From contig CAUJHL010000010.1 in NCBI GenBank assembly GCA_963204705.1, positions 1 through 42,649 of the forward strand: 42,649 nt of DNA, written 5' to 3'. Positions within the stretch are counted from its first letter, which is position 1. Each line of letters opens with the position of its first letter. This document shows positions 7,663-16,906 of this stretch, piece by piece. The position numbers and the translations under genes were made by a program. The notes under the pieces were generated by a model. That model searched no databases. It was not told the origin of the DNA and saw only the letters and a list, made by a program, of their open reading frames with translations. Source of the stretch: Pseudomonadota bacterium. Lineage in GTDB: Bacteria > Pseudomonadota > Gammaproteobacteria > Pseudomonadales > Moraxellaceae.

Positions 7663-10587
7663 GTGCTCGGCGAGCCAAACTGGGATTTACAGCGTAGAAT
7701 TCACCATACGCAAATCATGGAAACCCGTGAGCAGCAAACTTTATTACTGCTGGCTCTGGGTGGCCTGATTATTCTTGCCTACCTGATTTTGCGTCAATTC
7801 CCCAGCATTAGTGCAGTCGATCTCAATACCTGGGGTATTCTGTCCGTATCGGCGGTACTGATTTCAGCAGTGATTAATTCCCATCTGAGTCAGCGTAGCC
7901 GTCACGTATCCCTTGAAGTGACGGATACCTATCTGGCGATTAATGCCTTTATCATGGGTCTGATTCTCGCAACAGGTCAAATACCGTTTGGCCTCACTAT
8001 GGATCTGCATGAGCTGAACAAAAGCATTCCGATTGAGCCCTATATTTTTGGCACGGTTATCGTTTTCTCCCATATTCTCGCGCTGATTAGTCTGACTAAC
8101 CGTATCCGCTACTTTTTGATTTTTCTACTCACCAGCATGGCCCCTGCGCTGGTCATTCAGGTCATGCAGTGGAATGCCTTTTTTGCTGGCGGTATTAACT
8201 TCAGTTTGCTCACCGATATTTACCTTGGATTTATGTTATTTTGCGGGTTTCGGTTATACCGGATTCGGGATCGCGCTACGTTATTGATGATTCGAAACGA
8301 TAATCTGGTGACCCATGCCGAATCCCAGTTTACGATGGCCGAGCAAGTCAATAAACTGCTCGAGCAGGAAATCCGGGATCGTAAATCGGTAGAATTACAA
8401 CTACAGCAGTCCAATTTTAAACTCGAAGAAAAAGTCCGTGAGCGGACACAGGATATTCAGCAAATTAATGCCAGCCTTGAGCGTTCCAAGCACAGTCTGG
8501 AGCTGGCTCATAGCACTGCAGGAATTGGCAGCTGGGACTGGGATATTCAAAATCGCCAGATCAGCTCTACCAATTTTGATCAAATTCTGGGTTATAGCAA
8601 TGAAGAGGTGAATGAATTTATCGGCACGATGAGCCGTATCATTCACCCCGAAGATTTCCCTGCGGTACGCCGAGCCATTACCGATCACCTGATGGGTCGA
8701 ACCGAGCGCTACGAGGCGGAATATCGGGTTCGTCACAAATACGGTTTCTGGGTTTGGGTACAGGATCTGGGTAAAGTCATCGAACGCGACCCCAAAACCC
8801 GTCGGGCGCTCAGGATGGTTGGGACGCGTCGCAATATCAATGCGGAAAAGCTGGCCGCTGAAAAGCTCAAATTATCGGCTACCGTTTTTCAACAGGCCGC
8901 TGAAGGGATATTCATCCTCGATAATAAATTACATTACATGGATATGAACCCGCGTTTTGAGCAAATTACCGGCTACGAACGCAGTGATCTGATTGGTGCT
9001 CACGTCTTTAATCATCCGAATGTCCCACCAAGGGTAAAACAGCAATATTTAAAAATGTTGAAATCGCTGGTCACGCATGGTGAATATGAAGGTGAAATCA
9101 TTGATCAGCATAAAGATGGTGACGAACTCCCCATCTGGATACACGTGAATGGTATTTCTGACGACAAAAATCGAATCACCCATTATATCGGTATTATTTC
9201 GGATTTGACTCAGCGCAAGCGCGATGAGCAGCGTTTGTCGTATCTGGCGAATTATGATGCGCTCACCGATTTACCCAACCGGAACCTCTTTAAAAGCCGC
9301 CTGCATCAACTGATTCTGACGGTTTCTTCCTCTCTGGAAAGTTTTGCCTTATTACGGATTAATATTGACCGCTTCCGCTTTTTGAATGATTCACTGGGAG
9401 CGGATGGCGGCGATGCCCTGCTGCAAAAAGTCGCGCGCAGACTGACCTTGACCGATAATCAGTCCAGTCTGATTGCCCGACTCGGCGGTGATGATTTTGC
9501 CCTGATTATCGAAAATGTTAAAACGCTCAAAGAGCTGGATCATTATTGTGAACGCCTGATGCAGGCGTTTGCTGAACCGTTTGAAATCTCCGATCAGGAA
9601 ATTATTGCCACGCTGTCCATTGGTATCGCCATGTTCCCTGATCACGGCAGGCAGGTAGATACCCTGTCCAATCATGCCGAAAAAGCCCTGCAGGATGCCA
9701 AACGGGTGGGTGGCCATACCGTGCGGTATTTCAACAGCGATACCAGTATGCAGTCTGTTGAACGCATTAATCTGGAAAATGCCCTGCGCAAAGCCCTGTC
9801 CAATGATGAACTGACGGTGTATTACCAGCCCAAAATCAGCGTCAAAACCCAGCGAGTGGAAGGGTTTGAAGCACTGGTGCGCTGGATTCACCCCAAAAAT
9901 GGCCTGATTTCACCTGTCCAGTTTATTCCACTAGCAGAAGAAACCGGATTGATTTCGGTACTGGGTGAAATCGTGCTCGATAAATCCTGTGCCCAAATCA
10001 AAAAATGGCAGGAAGAAGGATTCCGTGACATCAGTGTTTCGGTTAATGTCGTGGCTCAACAATTGCAGCGCGGTAATTTTCTGAATACCGTGGATCGGAT
10101 TTTGGCCCAGCATCAGCTGGATCCCCAATGGCTGGAGCTGGAAATCACCGAATCGTCGCTTATGGACGATCCCGAAAAGATTAATGCCCTGCTGAGCGAA
10201 ATCAAAAGCCGCCACGTCACCATCGCACTGGATGACTTTGGGACGGGTTATTCATCACTCTCCTACCTCGGTCAATATCCCATTGATGTGCTGAAAGTGG
10301 ATCGTTCCTTTGTAATGGAAGTGGGCAATAACCCCAGCCACGAAGCCATTGTGCGGGCAATCCTCGCCATGGGTCATTCCCTGGGCATGAAGGTCGTGGC
10401 TGAGGGTGTTGAAACTCGCGAGCACGCCAAGTTCCTGCAGGATGAAGGCTGTGATTTGCTGCAGGGCTTCCTGATCAGTAAACCCTTACCAGCGGATCAG
10501 GCAACCGATTTTCTCAAGCGCATGCACACCAGTAGCCCAACGACACCCAACAACGCCCAACAACGCCGTGAAATTTTCCCATGGTGA
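7663..10587 (+). CDS. Membrane PAS-PAS-GGDEF-EAL cyclic-di-GMP enzyme
   Basis: A 974-residue inner-membrane sensor that makes or breaks cyclic-di-GMP. Residues ~24-200 hold about six or seven hydrophobic helices (a MASE-type input region). A coiled coil follows (~220-275), then two PAS domains (~285-395, with GIGSWDWD; ~405-515, with AAEGIFILD). The GGDEF domain (~525-690) has YDALTDLPNRNLF and the active-site loop RLGGDDF (606-612) in place of GGDEF; no RxxD inhibitory site is seen ahead of it. The EAL domain (~705-950) retains EAL at 736-738, Asn795, Glu827, the Asp857-Asp858 pair in DDFGTGYSS, Lys878 and Glu914 in AEGVET, so phosphodiesterase activity is likely. The start is GTG with GGGGA 8 nt upstream; an ATG at 7717, just before the first helix, is the alternative. 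A triple 10-bp repeat sits in the last codons. Confidence 0.9.
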   Translation: MLGEPNWDLQRRIHHTQIMETREQQTLLLLALGGLIILAYLILRQFPSISAVDLNTWGILSVSAVLISAVINSHLSQRSRHVSLEVTDTYLAINAFIMGLILATGQIPFGLTMDLHELNKSIPIEPYIFGTVIVFSHILALISLTNRIRYFLIFLLTSMAPALVIQVMQWNAFFAGGINFSLLTDIYLGFMLFCGFRLYRIRDRATLLMIRNDNLVTHAESQFTMAEQVNKLLEQEIRDRKSVELQLQQSNFKLEEKVRERTQDIQQINASLERSKHSLELAHSTAGIGSWDWDIQNRQISSTNFDQILGYSNEEVNEFIGTMSRIIHPEDFPAVRRAITDHLMGRTERYEAEYRVRHKYGFWVWVQDLGKVIERDPKTRRALRMVGTRRNINAEKLAAEKLKLSATVFQQAAEGIFILDNKLHYMDMNPRFEQITGYERSDLIGAHVFNHPNVPPRVKQQYLKMLKSLVTHGEYEGEIIDQHKDGDELPIWIHVNGISDDKNRITHYIGIISDLTQRKRDEQRLSYLANYDALTDLPNRNLFKSRLHQLILTVSSSLESFALLRINIDRFRFLNDSLGADGGDALLQKVARRLTLTDNQSSLIARLGGDDFALIIENVKTLKELDHYCERLMQAFAEPFEISDQEIIATLSIGIAMFPDHGRQVDTLSNHAEKALQDAKRVGGHTVRYFNSDTSMQSVERINLENALRKALSNDELTVYYQPKISVKTQRVEGFEALVRWIHPKNGLISPVQFIPLAEETGLISVLGEIVLDKSCAQIKKWQEEGFRDISVSVNVVAQQLQRGNFLNTVDRILAQHQLDPQWLELEITESSLMDDPEKINALLSEIKSRHVTIALDDFGTGYSSLSYLGQYPIDVLKVDRSFVMEVGNNPSHEAIVRAILAMGHSLGMKVVAEGVETREHAKFLQDEGCDLLQGFLISKPLPADQATDFLKRMHTSSPTTPNNAQQRREIFPW
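10536..10565. repeat. 10-bp tandem repeat at the 3' end of the GGDEF-EAL gene
   Basis: CCCAACGACA followed by two exact copies of CCCAACAACG, ending 20 bp before the stop codon. Because 10 is not a multiple of three, copy changes would alter the last residues and the stop position, though these lie beyond the EAL fold. Confidence 0.85.
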
Positions 10588-10633
10588 ATTGTGGGCCTGC
10601 TAACGCGGCTGAATTGGCTGTGTTCGGCTGGAA

Positions 10634-10660
10634 ATTCTCCTGACAGACCAGTCGGAGAAT
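10634..10660. promoter_or_regulatory. Inverted repeat overlapping the maeB promoter
   Basis: ATTCTCC (10634-10640) and GGAGAAT (10654-10660) are perfect inverted copies, and inside them GAC (10642-10644) faces GTC (10651-10653), giving a ten-pair dyad with one unpaired T. It covers the -35 element and most of the spacer, where a dimeric repressor would block polymerase. It could also fold as RNA, but no T-run follows, so a terminator for the upstream gene is less likely. Confidence 0.5.
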
Positions 10661-10668
10661 GCTATAGT
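10640..10668 (+). promoter_or_regulatory. Sigma-70 promoter of maeB
   Basis: CTGACA (10640-10645), a 17-bp spacer and TATAGT (10663-10668), with an extended -10 TG one base before the hexamer. Transcription would start near 10675, about 240 nt before the maeB start codon. Confidence 0.6.
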
Positions 10669-10915
10669 CTTTTACTTATTTTACAGCTGCCACTGGCAGT
10701 GTTTAGGCCGCAGTCAGATCCTGCCGCTCACTCACTGTTCACGCACAGGTTGACTTTCTTTGTCCCTGGCCCTTTGGCAGACTGACTATCCCCTGTCTGT
10801 GTGTGACTGGTCATCCTACCAGCCCGACTGCCTGTTGGTTTTTAGCTCACCCGCTAGCCGATCGGCGCGTCATCCGAACGCCTTCATTACGTTTTTTATT
10901 ATTATTGAGAGTACG

Positions 10916-13195
10916 ATGGACGATCAGGCCCTGAAAAAAGCAGCGCTGGACTATCACGAGTTTCCCAAACCCGGCAAAATCTCGGTTACGCCCAGCAAAC
11001 AACTTGTCAATCAGCGCGATCTGGCGCTGGCCTACTCCCCGGGCGTTGCTGCGCCGTGTCTGGAGATTGAGCGCGAGCCGCATAAGGTGGCGCGTTATAC
11101 CGCCCGTGGCAATCTGGTCGCGGTGATTACCAACGGAACCGCCGTGCTTGGCCTGGGGAATATTGGCCCATTAGCCTCCAAGCCTGTGATGGAAGGCAAA
11201 GGCGTCCTGTTTAAAAAATTCGCCGGCGTCGATGTATTCGATATCGAGATTGCCGAAAATGATCCCGACAAGCTGGTCGATATCATCGCATCACTTGAGC
11301 CAACGTTCGGCGGTATCAACCTGGAAGACATCAAGGCCCCAGAGTGTTTTTACATCGAGCAAAAGCTGCGCGAACGCATGAAGATTCCGGTCTTTCATGA
11401 CGACCAGCATGGCACCAGTATCATTGTGGGTGCCGCACTGCTTAACGCACTCCAGCTCGTCAACAAAAAAATCGAAGACATTAAAATTGTGGTATCGGGT
11501 GCTGGCGCCGCGGCCATTTCCTGTCTCGATTTGCTGTGTGCACTGGGCGTCAACAAGAAAAATATCATCGCAGCTGACTCCAAGGGTTTGCTCACCCATG
11601 CCCGTATTGGCAGCATGGACGCCAGCAAGGCCCGCTATGCTCAGGACATTCCTCAGACGCAGCTGAGTGAAGTCATGGAAGGCGTGGATATGTTCCTGGG
11701 CTTGTCCACGGCTGGCATCCTGACTCAGGACATGGTCAAGGTGATGGCCAGGGATCCGATCATTTTTGCACTGGCCAACCCAAATCCGGAAATTCTGCCT
11801 GAGCAGGCCAAGGCAGTACGGCCAGACGCGATTCTGGCTACCGGTCGCTCGGACTATCCGAATCAGGTCAATAACGCCTTGTGTTTCCCCTACATTTTCC
11901 GCGGTGCGTTGGATTCCGGGGCGACCACGGTCAATGAAGCCATGAAAATTGCCTGTGTCCGTGCGATTGCCCGTATGGCCCATGTCGAATCCAATGCGGA
12001 TACCTATGGTGAAAACTCCCAGCATTTTGGCCGTGAGTATCTGATTCCCGGCCCTCTCGATGCCCGTTTGATTCTTGAGATTGCCCCTGAAGTGGCTCGT
12101 GCCGCGATGGATTCTGGTATTGCTACCCGTCCGATTCAGGACTTTGATGCCTATCATCAGCAATTGTCTGAATTTGTTTATAATTCAGCCTTTATGATGA
12201 AGCCGGTGTTTGCTCAGGCAAAAGCCGCTCCCAAACGCATCGTGTTCTGTGAAGGTGAAGATGAGCGGGTCTTGCGTGCGGTTCAGATTGTCGTGGATGA
12301 AGAGCTGGCCAAGCCCCTGCTCGTCGGTCGTACCGCGGTGATCGAGAAACAGATTCAAAAGCTGGGCTTGCGTATCCGCTCTGGTGTCGATGTCGAGCTG
12401 GTGGATCAGGAAAACGATCCAGACTACGAAACCCACTGGAAGCATTATTATCAGCTGAAGCAGCGTGCAGGAATTGGTCTTGAACTTGCCCAGCGCGAAG
12501 CCCGTCGCCGCACCACACTGATTGGTTCGATGCTGGTTCGGCATGGCCGTGCCGATGGCATGATCTGTGGAACGTTTGGCTACTACGATCTGCATCTGGA
12601 CTATATCCGCGACATTATTGGCAAAAAACCAGGGGTGTCCAATCTGTACGCCATGAATGTGGTGATGCTGGGTGATCGTAATTTGTTCATTGCGGACACC
12701 TATGTCAACCAGGATCCGTCTGCCGAAGAACTGGCCGAAATGACCTTGCTGGCCGCGGAGGAAGTCCGCCGCTTTGGCATCACGCCCAAAGTTGCGCTGC
12801 TTTCGCACTCCAGCTTTGGCAGCTCCAACGCCGCCAGTGCTGTCAAAATGCGGGAAACATTCCGTCTGCTGTCGGAGCGTGCGCCCGAACTGGAAGTCGA
12901 GGGTGAAATGCATGGCGATGCCGCGCTGGATGAACACGTGCGCAATCATGAGTTCCCCGGCAATCGCTTCCGTGGCAGTGCCAATCTGCTGATCATGCCG
13001 ACGCTGGATGCCGCCAACATTGCGTTTAATCTGCTGAAAACCACGGCAGGCGGCAATGTGACGGTAGGCCCGATCCTGCTGGGTGCCAATCAGCCCGTGC
13101 ATGTGTTGACGCCTACCGCGACGCCGCGCCGATTGGTCAATATGACGGCTCTGACCGTTGCTGAGGCACAGCACGCCATCAAGTCGGGTCATTAA
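10916..13195 (+). CDS. maeB: NADP-dependent malic enzyme with phosphotransacetylase-like domain
   Basis: MaeB converts malate to pyruvate and CO2 with NADP+, supplying NADPH and linking C4 acids to pyruvate. The start at 10916 (GAGAG 4 nt upstream) gives 759 residues, the usual MaeB length, and begins [17 protein letters not shown]; the frame is open further upstream but without conserved sequence. The malic N-terminal domain contains [12 protein letters not shown] and [31 protein letters not shown] and the dinucleotide-binding [16 protein letters not shown] follow, then LANPNPEI and GRSDYPNQ. From about residue 430 the protein is phosphotransacetylase-like, with [18 protein letters not shown] near the end. 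In E. coli MaeB this domain is needed for regulation by acetyl-CoA and lacks transacetylase activity. A strong promoter and dyad lie upstream and a strong terminator follows. Confidence 0.95.
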   Translation: MDDQALKKAALDYHEFPKPGKISVTPSKQLVNQRDLALAYSPGVAAPCLEIEREPHKVARYTARGNLVAVITNGTAVLGLGNIGPLASKPVMEGKGVLFKKFAGVDVFDIEIAENDPDKLVDIIASLEPTFGGINLEDIKAPECFYIEQKLRERMKIPVFHDDQHGTSIIVGAALLNALQLVNKKIEDIKIVVSGAGAAAISCLDLLCALGVNKKNIIAADSKGLLTHARIGSMDASKARYAQDIPQTQLSEVMEGVDMFLGLSTAGILTQDMVKVMARDPIIFALANPNPEILPEQAKAVRPDAILATGRSDYPNQVNNALCFPYIFRGALDSGATTVNEAMKIACVRAIARMAHVESNADTYGENSQHFGREYLIPGPLDARLILEIAPEVARAAMDSGIATRPIQDFDAYHQQLSEFVYNSAFMMKPVFAQAKAAPKRIVFCEGEDERVLRAVQIVVDEELAKPLLVGRTAVIEKQIQKLGLRIRSGVDVELVDQENDPDYETHWKHYYQLKQRAGIGLELAQREARRRTTLIGSMLVRHGRADGMICGTFGYYDLHLDYIRDIIGKKPGVSNLYAMNVVMLGDRNLFIADTYVNQDPSAEELAEMTLLAAEEVRRFGITPKVALLSHSSFGSSNAASAVKMRETFRLLSERAPELEVEGEMHGDAALDEHVRNHEFPGNRFRGSANLLIMPTLDAANIAFNLLKTTAGGNVTVGPILLGANQPVHVLTPTATPRRLVNMTALTVAEAQHAIKSGH

Positions 13196-13228
13196 TACAG
13201 CACAAATCCCTCGTTCTGGTGTCATCCC

Positions 13229-13264
13229 CCCAAATGCCGATTTGACCGGCATTTGGGTTTTTTT
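13229..13264 (+). terminator. Rho-independent terminator of maeB
   Basis: A perfect 11-bp stem, CCCAAATGCCG (13229-13239) with CGGCATTTGGG (13247-13257), a 7-nt loop and seven T residues at 13258-13264. It lies 33 bp after the maeB stop. Confidence 0.95.
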
Positions 13265-13464
13265 ACGCCTCATTTTCTCCAAGGCGAGTATGCAGCCGCT
13301 CCCTATCAGCGTTTTTTCTCAAACCAAACCAGTCACGTTAGCGGTACCAAGTGGTGCGACTTTACTATTGTGTCGTCCTGTCATTGTTTGAAACCTTTTA
13401 ATGTGCCCATTGCTTGTCAATGAGACTCATTTCACGCATTCTTTCCCCATACAGGGGTTTAACT

Positions 13465-14751
13465 ATGGATACATATCTGGTCGGGGGCGCTGTGCGCGAT
13501 GCCCTACTTAATCGTGCCGTGACCGAGCGTGATTATGTAGTCGTCGGTGCAACTCCCGATCAGATGCTGAAAGCAGGCTATCGTCCCGTTGGCAGTGACT
13601 TTCCCGTATTTTTGCATCCTGACACCCAGGAAGAATATGCACTTGCCCGAACGGAACGTAAATCCGGCAAGGGTTATGGCGGTTTTACCTTTTTCACTTC
13701 CCCTGACCTGACCCTGGAAGACGACCTGATCCGGCGTGATCTCACCATCAACGCCATGGCACAAAGTCCGGATACGGGTGAAATCATCGATCCTTATGGC
13801 GGCTTGCAGGATTTGCAGGCTAAACGCCTTCGCCATGTGTCGCCCGCCTTTTCGGAAGACCCCCTGCGCGTCTTGCGGGTTGCGCGTTTTGCCGCTCGCT
13901 ACGCTACCCTCGGTTTTGAAATTGCCGACGAAACCATGGCACTGATGACGGAACTGGTCGCAAGTGGACAGTTGCACGACCTGACGCCCGAGCGCATCTG
14001 GAAAGAAACCGAACGGGCCCTGATGGAAGACCGTGCGGAAGTCTATATTGAGGTCCTGCGCCAGTGCGGTGCCCTGAAGGTACTGATTCCTGAACTGGAT
14101 CGGCTGTTTGGCGTTCCCCAGCGCCCACAACACCATCCCGAAGTAGACAGTGGCATCCACACGCTCATGTCCCTGCAACGGGCCTGTGAAGCGGGGTATA
14201 ACGCCCGTGTCCGCTGGGCGACACTGATGCACGATCTCGGAAAGGGACTGACACCGCCCGATCAGTGGCCACGTCATGTTCAGCACGAAGAACGTGGTGT
14301 GAGTGCAGTACGCGATGTGTGTCAGCGGTTGCGGACTCCGACCAGTTTTCGCGAACTCTCCGAACTGGTCTGCCGTGAACACCTGATGTGCCATCGGGTA
14401 CAGGATCTTAGGCCGGGAACCGTGTGGCGATTACTGCAGCGGCTGGATGTGCTACGCCGTCCCGATCGGGTCGAGGAATACATCCAGTGCTGCCTATGTG
14501 ATGCCCGTGGCCGGCTGGGCCTTGAAGATCGCCCCTATCCACAAGCGGATTTTTTGCGCCGTGCGGCCTCTGTGGTGCGGGACATACGTGCCCATGACCT
14601 GCCAGAACATTTGAATGGCATTAGCATTGGCGAGGCACTGGTCACCGCCAGAATCGACGCCATCGCCCATTTAAAAGCGCCCCACTCCATTAATCCCGAT
14701 CAGGATTATACCCAGCCCTCCATGAAGGCTCTTAAGCTCCCTGCCGACTAG
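13465..14751 (+). CDS. cca: Multifunctional CCA-adding tRNA nucleotidyltransferase
   Basis: Adds and repairs the 3'-terminal CCA of tRNAs; the HD domain gives the E. coli-type enzyme phosphodiesterase and phosphatase activities. The start at 13465 (AGGGG about 8 nt upstream) gives 428 residues beginning [12 protein letters not shown], matching the family; the extra 17 codons upstream are not conserved. The nucleotidyltransferase head has GGAVRD (7-12) and the metal-binding site TERDYVVVG, where residues 21 and 23 are Glu and Asp; E. coli has Asp at both. ARTERKSG and [10 protein letters not shown] follow, and the HD domain shows HDLGKG with His256-Asp257. The Glu in place of the first metal-binding Asp is the only oddity and is conservative. 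It is probably transcribed separately from maeB because a terminator intervenes. Confidence 0.94.
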   Translation: MDTYLVGGAVRDALLNRAVTERDYVVVGATPDQMLKAGYRPVGSDFPVFLHPDTQEEYALARTERKSGKGYGGFTFFTSPDLTLEDDLIRRDLTINAMAQSPDTGEIIDPYGGLQDLQAKRLRHVSPAFSEDPLRVLRVARFAARYATLGFEIADETMALMTELVASGQLHDLTPERIWKETERALMEDRAEVYIEVLRQCGALKVLIPELDRLFGVPQRPQHHPEVDSGIHTLMSLQRACEAGYNARVRWATLMHDLGKGLTPPDQWPRHVQHEERGVSAVRDVCQRLRTPTSFRELSELVCREHLMCHRVQDLRPGTVWRLLQRLDVLRRPDRVEEYIQCCLCDARGRLGLEDRPYPQADFLRRAASVVRDIRAHDLPEHLNGISIGEALVTARIDAIAHLKAPHSINPDQDYTQPSMKALKLPAD

Positions 14752-14775
14752 CCGACACGACCCAGCCGCATTTGA

Positions 14776-14821
14776 CCTGAGGGAATAATCAGAGTATGAA
14801 TGCTGCAAGCCTCAGGATTTT
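14776..14821 (+). terminator. Possible terminator after cca
   Basis: CCTGAGG (14776-14782) and CCTCAGG (14810-14816) can pair perfectly across a 27-nt loop and are followed by ATTTTT. The loop is long for an intrinsic terminator. Confidence 0.3.
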
Positions 14822-14953
14822 TGGCAATTAACAGCCTTTGGGATGGTCAAGGACTTTTTGGATAACCAGGGTCTTTGGCCAAGCAAGCAGCCATTAGGCA
14901 TGATTAAGCTGAATTTTGCAGCGCTCACACCAACACAATCAGGGAGAAATGCC

Positions 14954-15298
14954 ATGGCAAATGGCTGGTATGAATTGAGTAAAAGCAGCAACGGCCAATT
15001 TCGCTTTGCGCTAAAAGCAGGCAATGCCGAAACCATTCTCAGCAGTGAGCTATATACTACCCGTGCGGCGGCAGAGAACGGTATTGCGTCGGTGCAAAAG
15101 AACTCTGCTGACGATGCCCGCTACGAACGCAAGGAAAGCAGCCATGGCAAATTCATGTTTAACCTGAAAGCCGCCAACCACCAGATCATTGGCACCAGCC
15201 AGATGTATGAAACGACCCAAAGCCGCGACAAAGGCATTGAGTCGGTCAAAACCAACGGCCCGACGACCACCATTAAGGATAAAACCTCGGAAGCCTGA
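14954..15298 (+). CDS. YegP-like DUF1508 protein
   Basis: A small protein of 114 residues made of two tandem DUF1508 units: GWYELSKSSNGQFRFALKAG (from residue 4) with SSELYTTRAAAENGIASV, then SSHGKFMFNLKAANHQIIG with TSQMYETTQSRDKGIESVK. This matches E. coli YegP in length and repeat layout. The unit binds no known cofactor and the biological role is unclear; homologues are cytoplasmic and small. The start at 14954 has AGGGAG 7 nt upstream; the frame is open 37 codons further upstream but that part is not conserved. The gene stands alone and has its own terminator. Confidence 0.85.
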   Translation: MANGWYELSKSSNGQFRFALKAGNAETILSSELYTTRAAAENGIASVQKNSADDARYERKESSHGKFMFNLKAANHQIIGTSQMYETTQSRDKGIESVKTNGPTTTIKDKTSEA

Positions 15299-15361
15299 GC
15301 GCGATATCAACGCCATTCACAATGGGTCAACTCCGGTTGCCGCCACTTCAAGCGAACCCCA

Positions 15362-15387
15362 AACCCATGGTTTCACATGGGTTTTTT
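15362..15387 (+). terminator. Rho-independent terminator of the yegP-like gene
   Basis: AACCCATG (15362-15369) pairs perfectly with CATGGGTT (15376-15383) over a 6-nt loop, and a T-run continues to 15387. It also separates this gene from the convergent GST gene. Confidence 0.9.
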
Positions 15388-15417
15388 ATGGCTTTTTTAT
15401 AGGCTTTATTGTGCGGC

Positions 15418-16059
15418 TTAAACAATCGAGCGAAACTGCGCGTGCAAACGCTGATAATAGGCCAACAAGGCGGGATGCTGTTCATCCACCCGCAGTCCAG
15501 CGAGCCGTCCAAAATCCAGTGCACAGTACAGGGTAATGTCCGCTACCGTCAGGCGTTGACCAGCCAGAAAGGGCTGCTCACTCAGCCGCCGATCGAAATA
15601 ATCAAATCGGGATAATGCACGCTGACGCGCTACGGGGGCAAACGCAGGCACCTGTTCGATCTTATCAGCCCAGAATTCATGACCTTGCTGAAAGGCGTAC
15701 ATCAGTGGAAAGAGGACTTCCAATTCAGCCTGCCGCGAGTATTGTTCAATTTCCACCTGTTCGTCTGTGTTCCGACCAAACAGCGAAGGCTCTGGATACA
15801 GTGACTCTAGATAATGACAAATGGCGATGGAATCCGAGATCACCCTGCCCTCCGCCGTCACCAGTGCAGGTAGCTGACCAAGCGGATGAATCGCCAGATA
15901 ACTCTCCTGACGATTTTGCCGGGTATTCAGGTCGATCTGCTCGATGTTCAGGCCGATGGCCGCCGGATCCAGTGCCTTGGCTGCGAGAAACACCAGCACG
16001 CGGCGGGGATTGGGGGCGCGGGCTGCGGTGTACAGCGTCATGGTGGGGGACGTATTCAT
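15418..16059 (-). CDS. Glutathione S-transferase family protein
   Basis: A cytosolic GST of 213 residues that would conjugate glutathione to electrophiles or use it in reductive chemistry. The thioredoxin-like N-terminal domain shows MTLYTAARAPNPRRVLVFLAA, HPLGQLPALV with the cis-Pro after the Leu, and the glutathione-binding VISDSIAICHYLE. The all-helical C-terminal domain ends with FLAGQRLTVADITLYCALDF, the N-capping box region typical of the fold. No Cys occupies the early catalytic position, so a Ser/Tyr-type enzyme is more likely. The start at 16059 has AAAGG 7 nt upstream; the frame is open upstream but not GST-like. It lies 31 bp after the WrbA-like gene and is probably co-transcribed with it. 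Confidence 0.88.
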   Translation of the reverse strand: MNTSPTMTLYTAARAPNPRRVLVFLAAKALDPAAIGLNIEQIDLNTRQNRQESYLAIHPLGQLPALVTAEGRVISDSIAICHYLESLYPEPSLFGRNTDEQVEIEQYSRQAELEVLFPLMYAFQQGHEFWADKIEQVPAFAPVARQRALSRFDYFDRRLSEQPFLAGQRLTVADITLYCALDFGRLAGLRVDEQHPALLAYYQRLHAQFRSIV

Positions 16060-16090
16060 GAAAAAACCTTTACGCAGACTGGCAGATAAA

Positions 16091-16771
<681 letters not shown>

Positions 16772-16906
16772 TCATTTAACGTTCTTACCGTCGCAATTGA
16801 CTAAAACTTCAACAAACCTAAACGGATAATCGTCTTGCCGCAAATCCTGCCCATGCTAAGCTGCTGGCGGCAGAGAATGAACTGGTTGAACGGAAACGGG
16901 GGCGAT

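Larger units (their letters stand above)
10588..10915. other. Intergenic region and long leader of maeB
   Basis: 328 bp without a convincing gene. It contains the maeB promoter (10640-10668) with an overlapping inverted repeat, and a small hairpin (CTGCC/GGCAG, 10687-10699). The predicted transcript has a leader of roughly 240 nt before the maeB ATG. No known riboswitch class is recognisable by eye. Confidence 0.5.

Noticed and set aside
10634-10668. maeB upstream dyad as terminator of the GGDEF-EAL gene
   Set aside because: No T-run directly after the stem, and the dyad coincides with promoter elements.
11291-13282. Long minus-strand frames (290 and 365 codons) opposite maeB
   Set aside because: They lie entirely antisense to well-conserved MaeB coding sequence and resemble no protein; typical shadow frames.
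13504-14394. Minus-strand frame of 296 codons opposite cca
   Set aside because: Antisense to conserved Cca sequence, no start signal, no recognisable domain.
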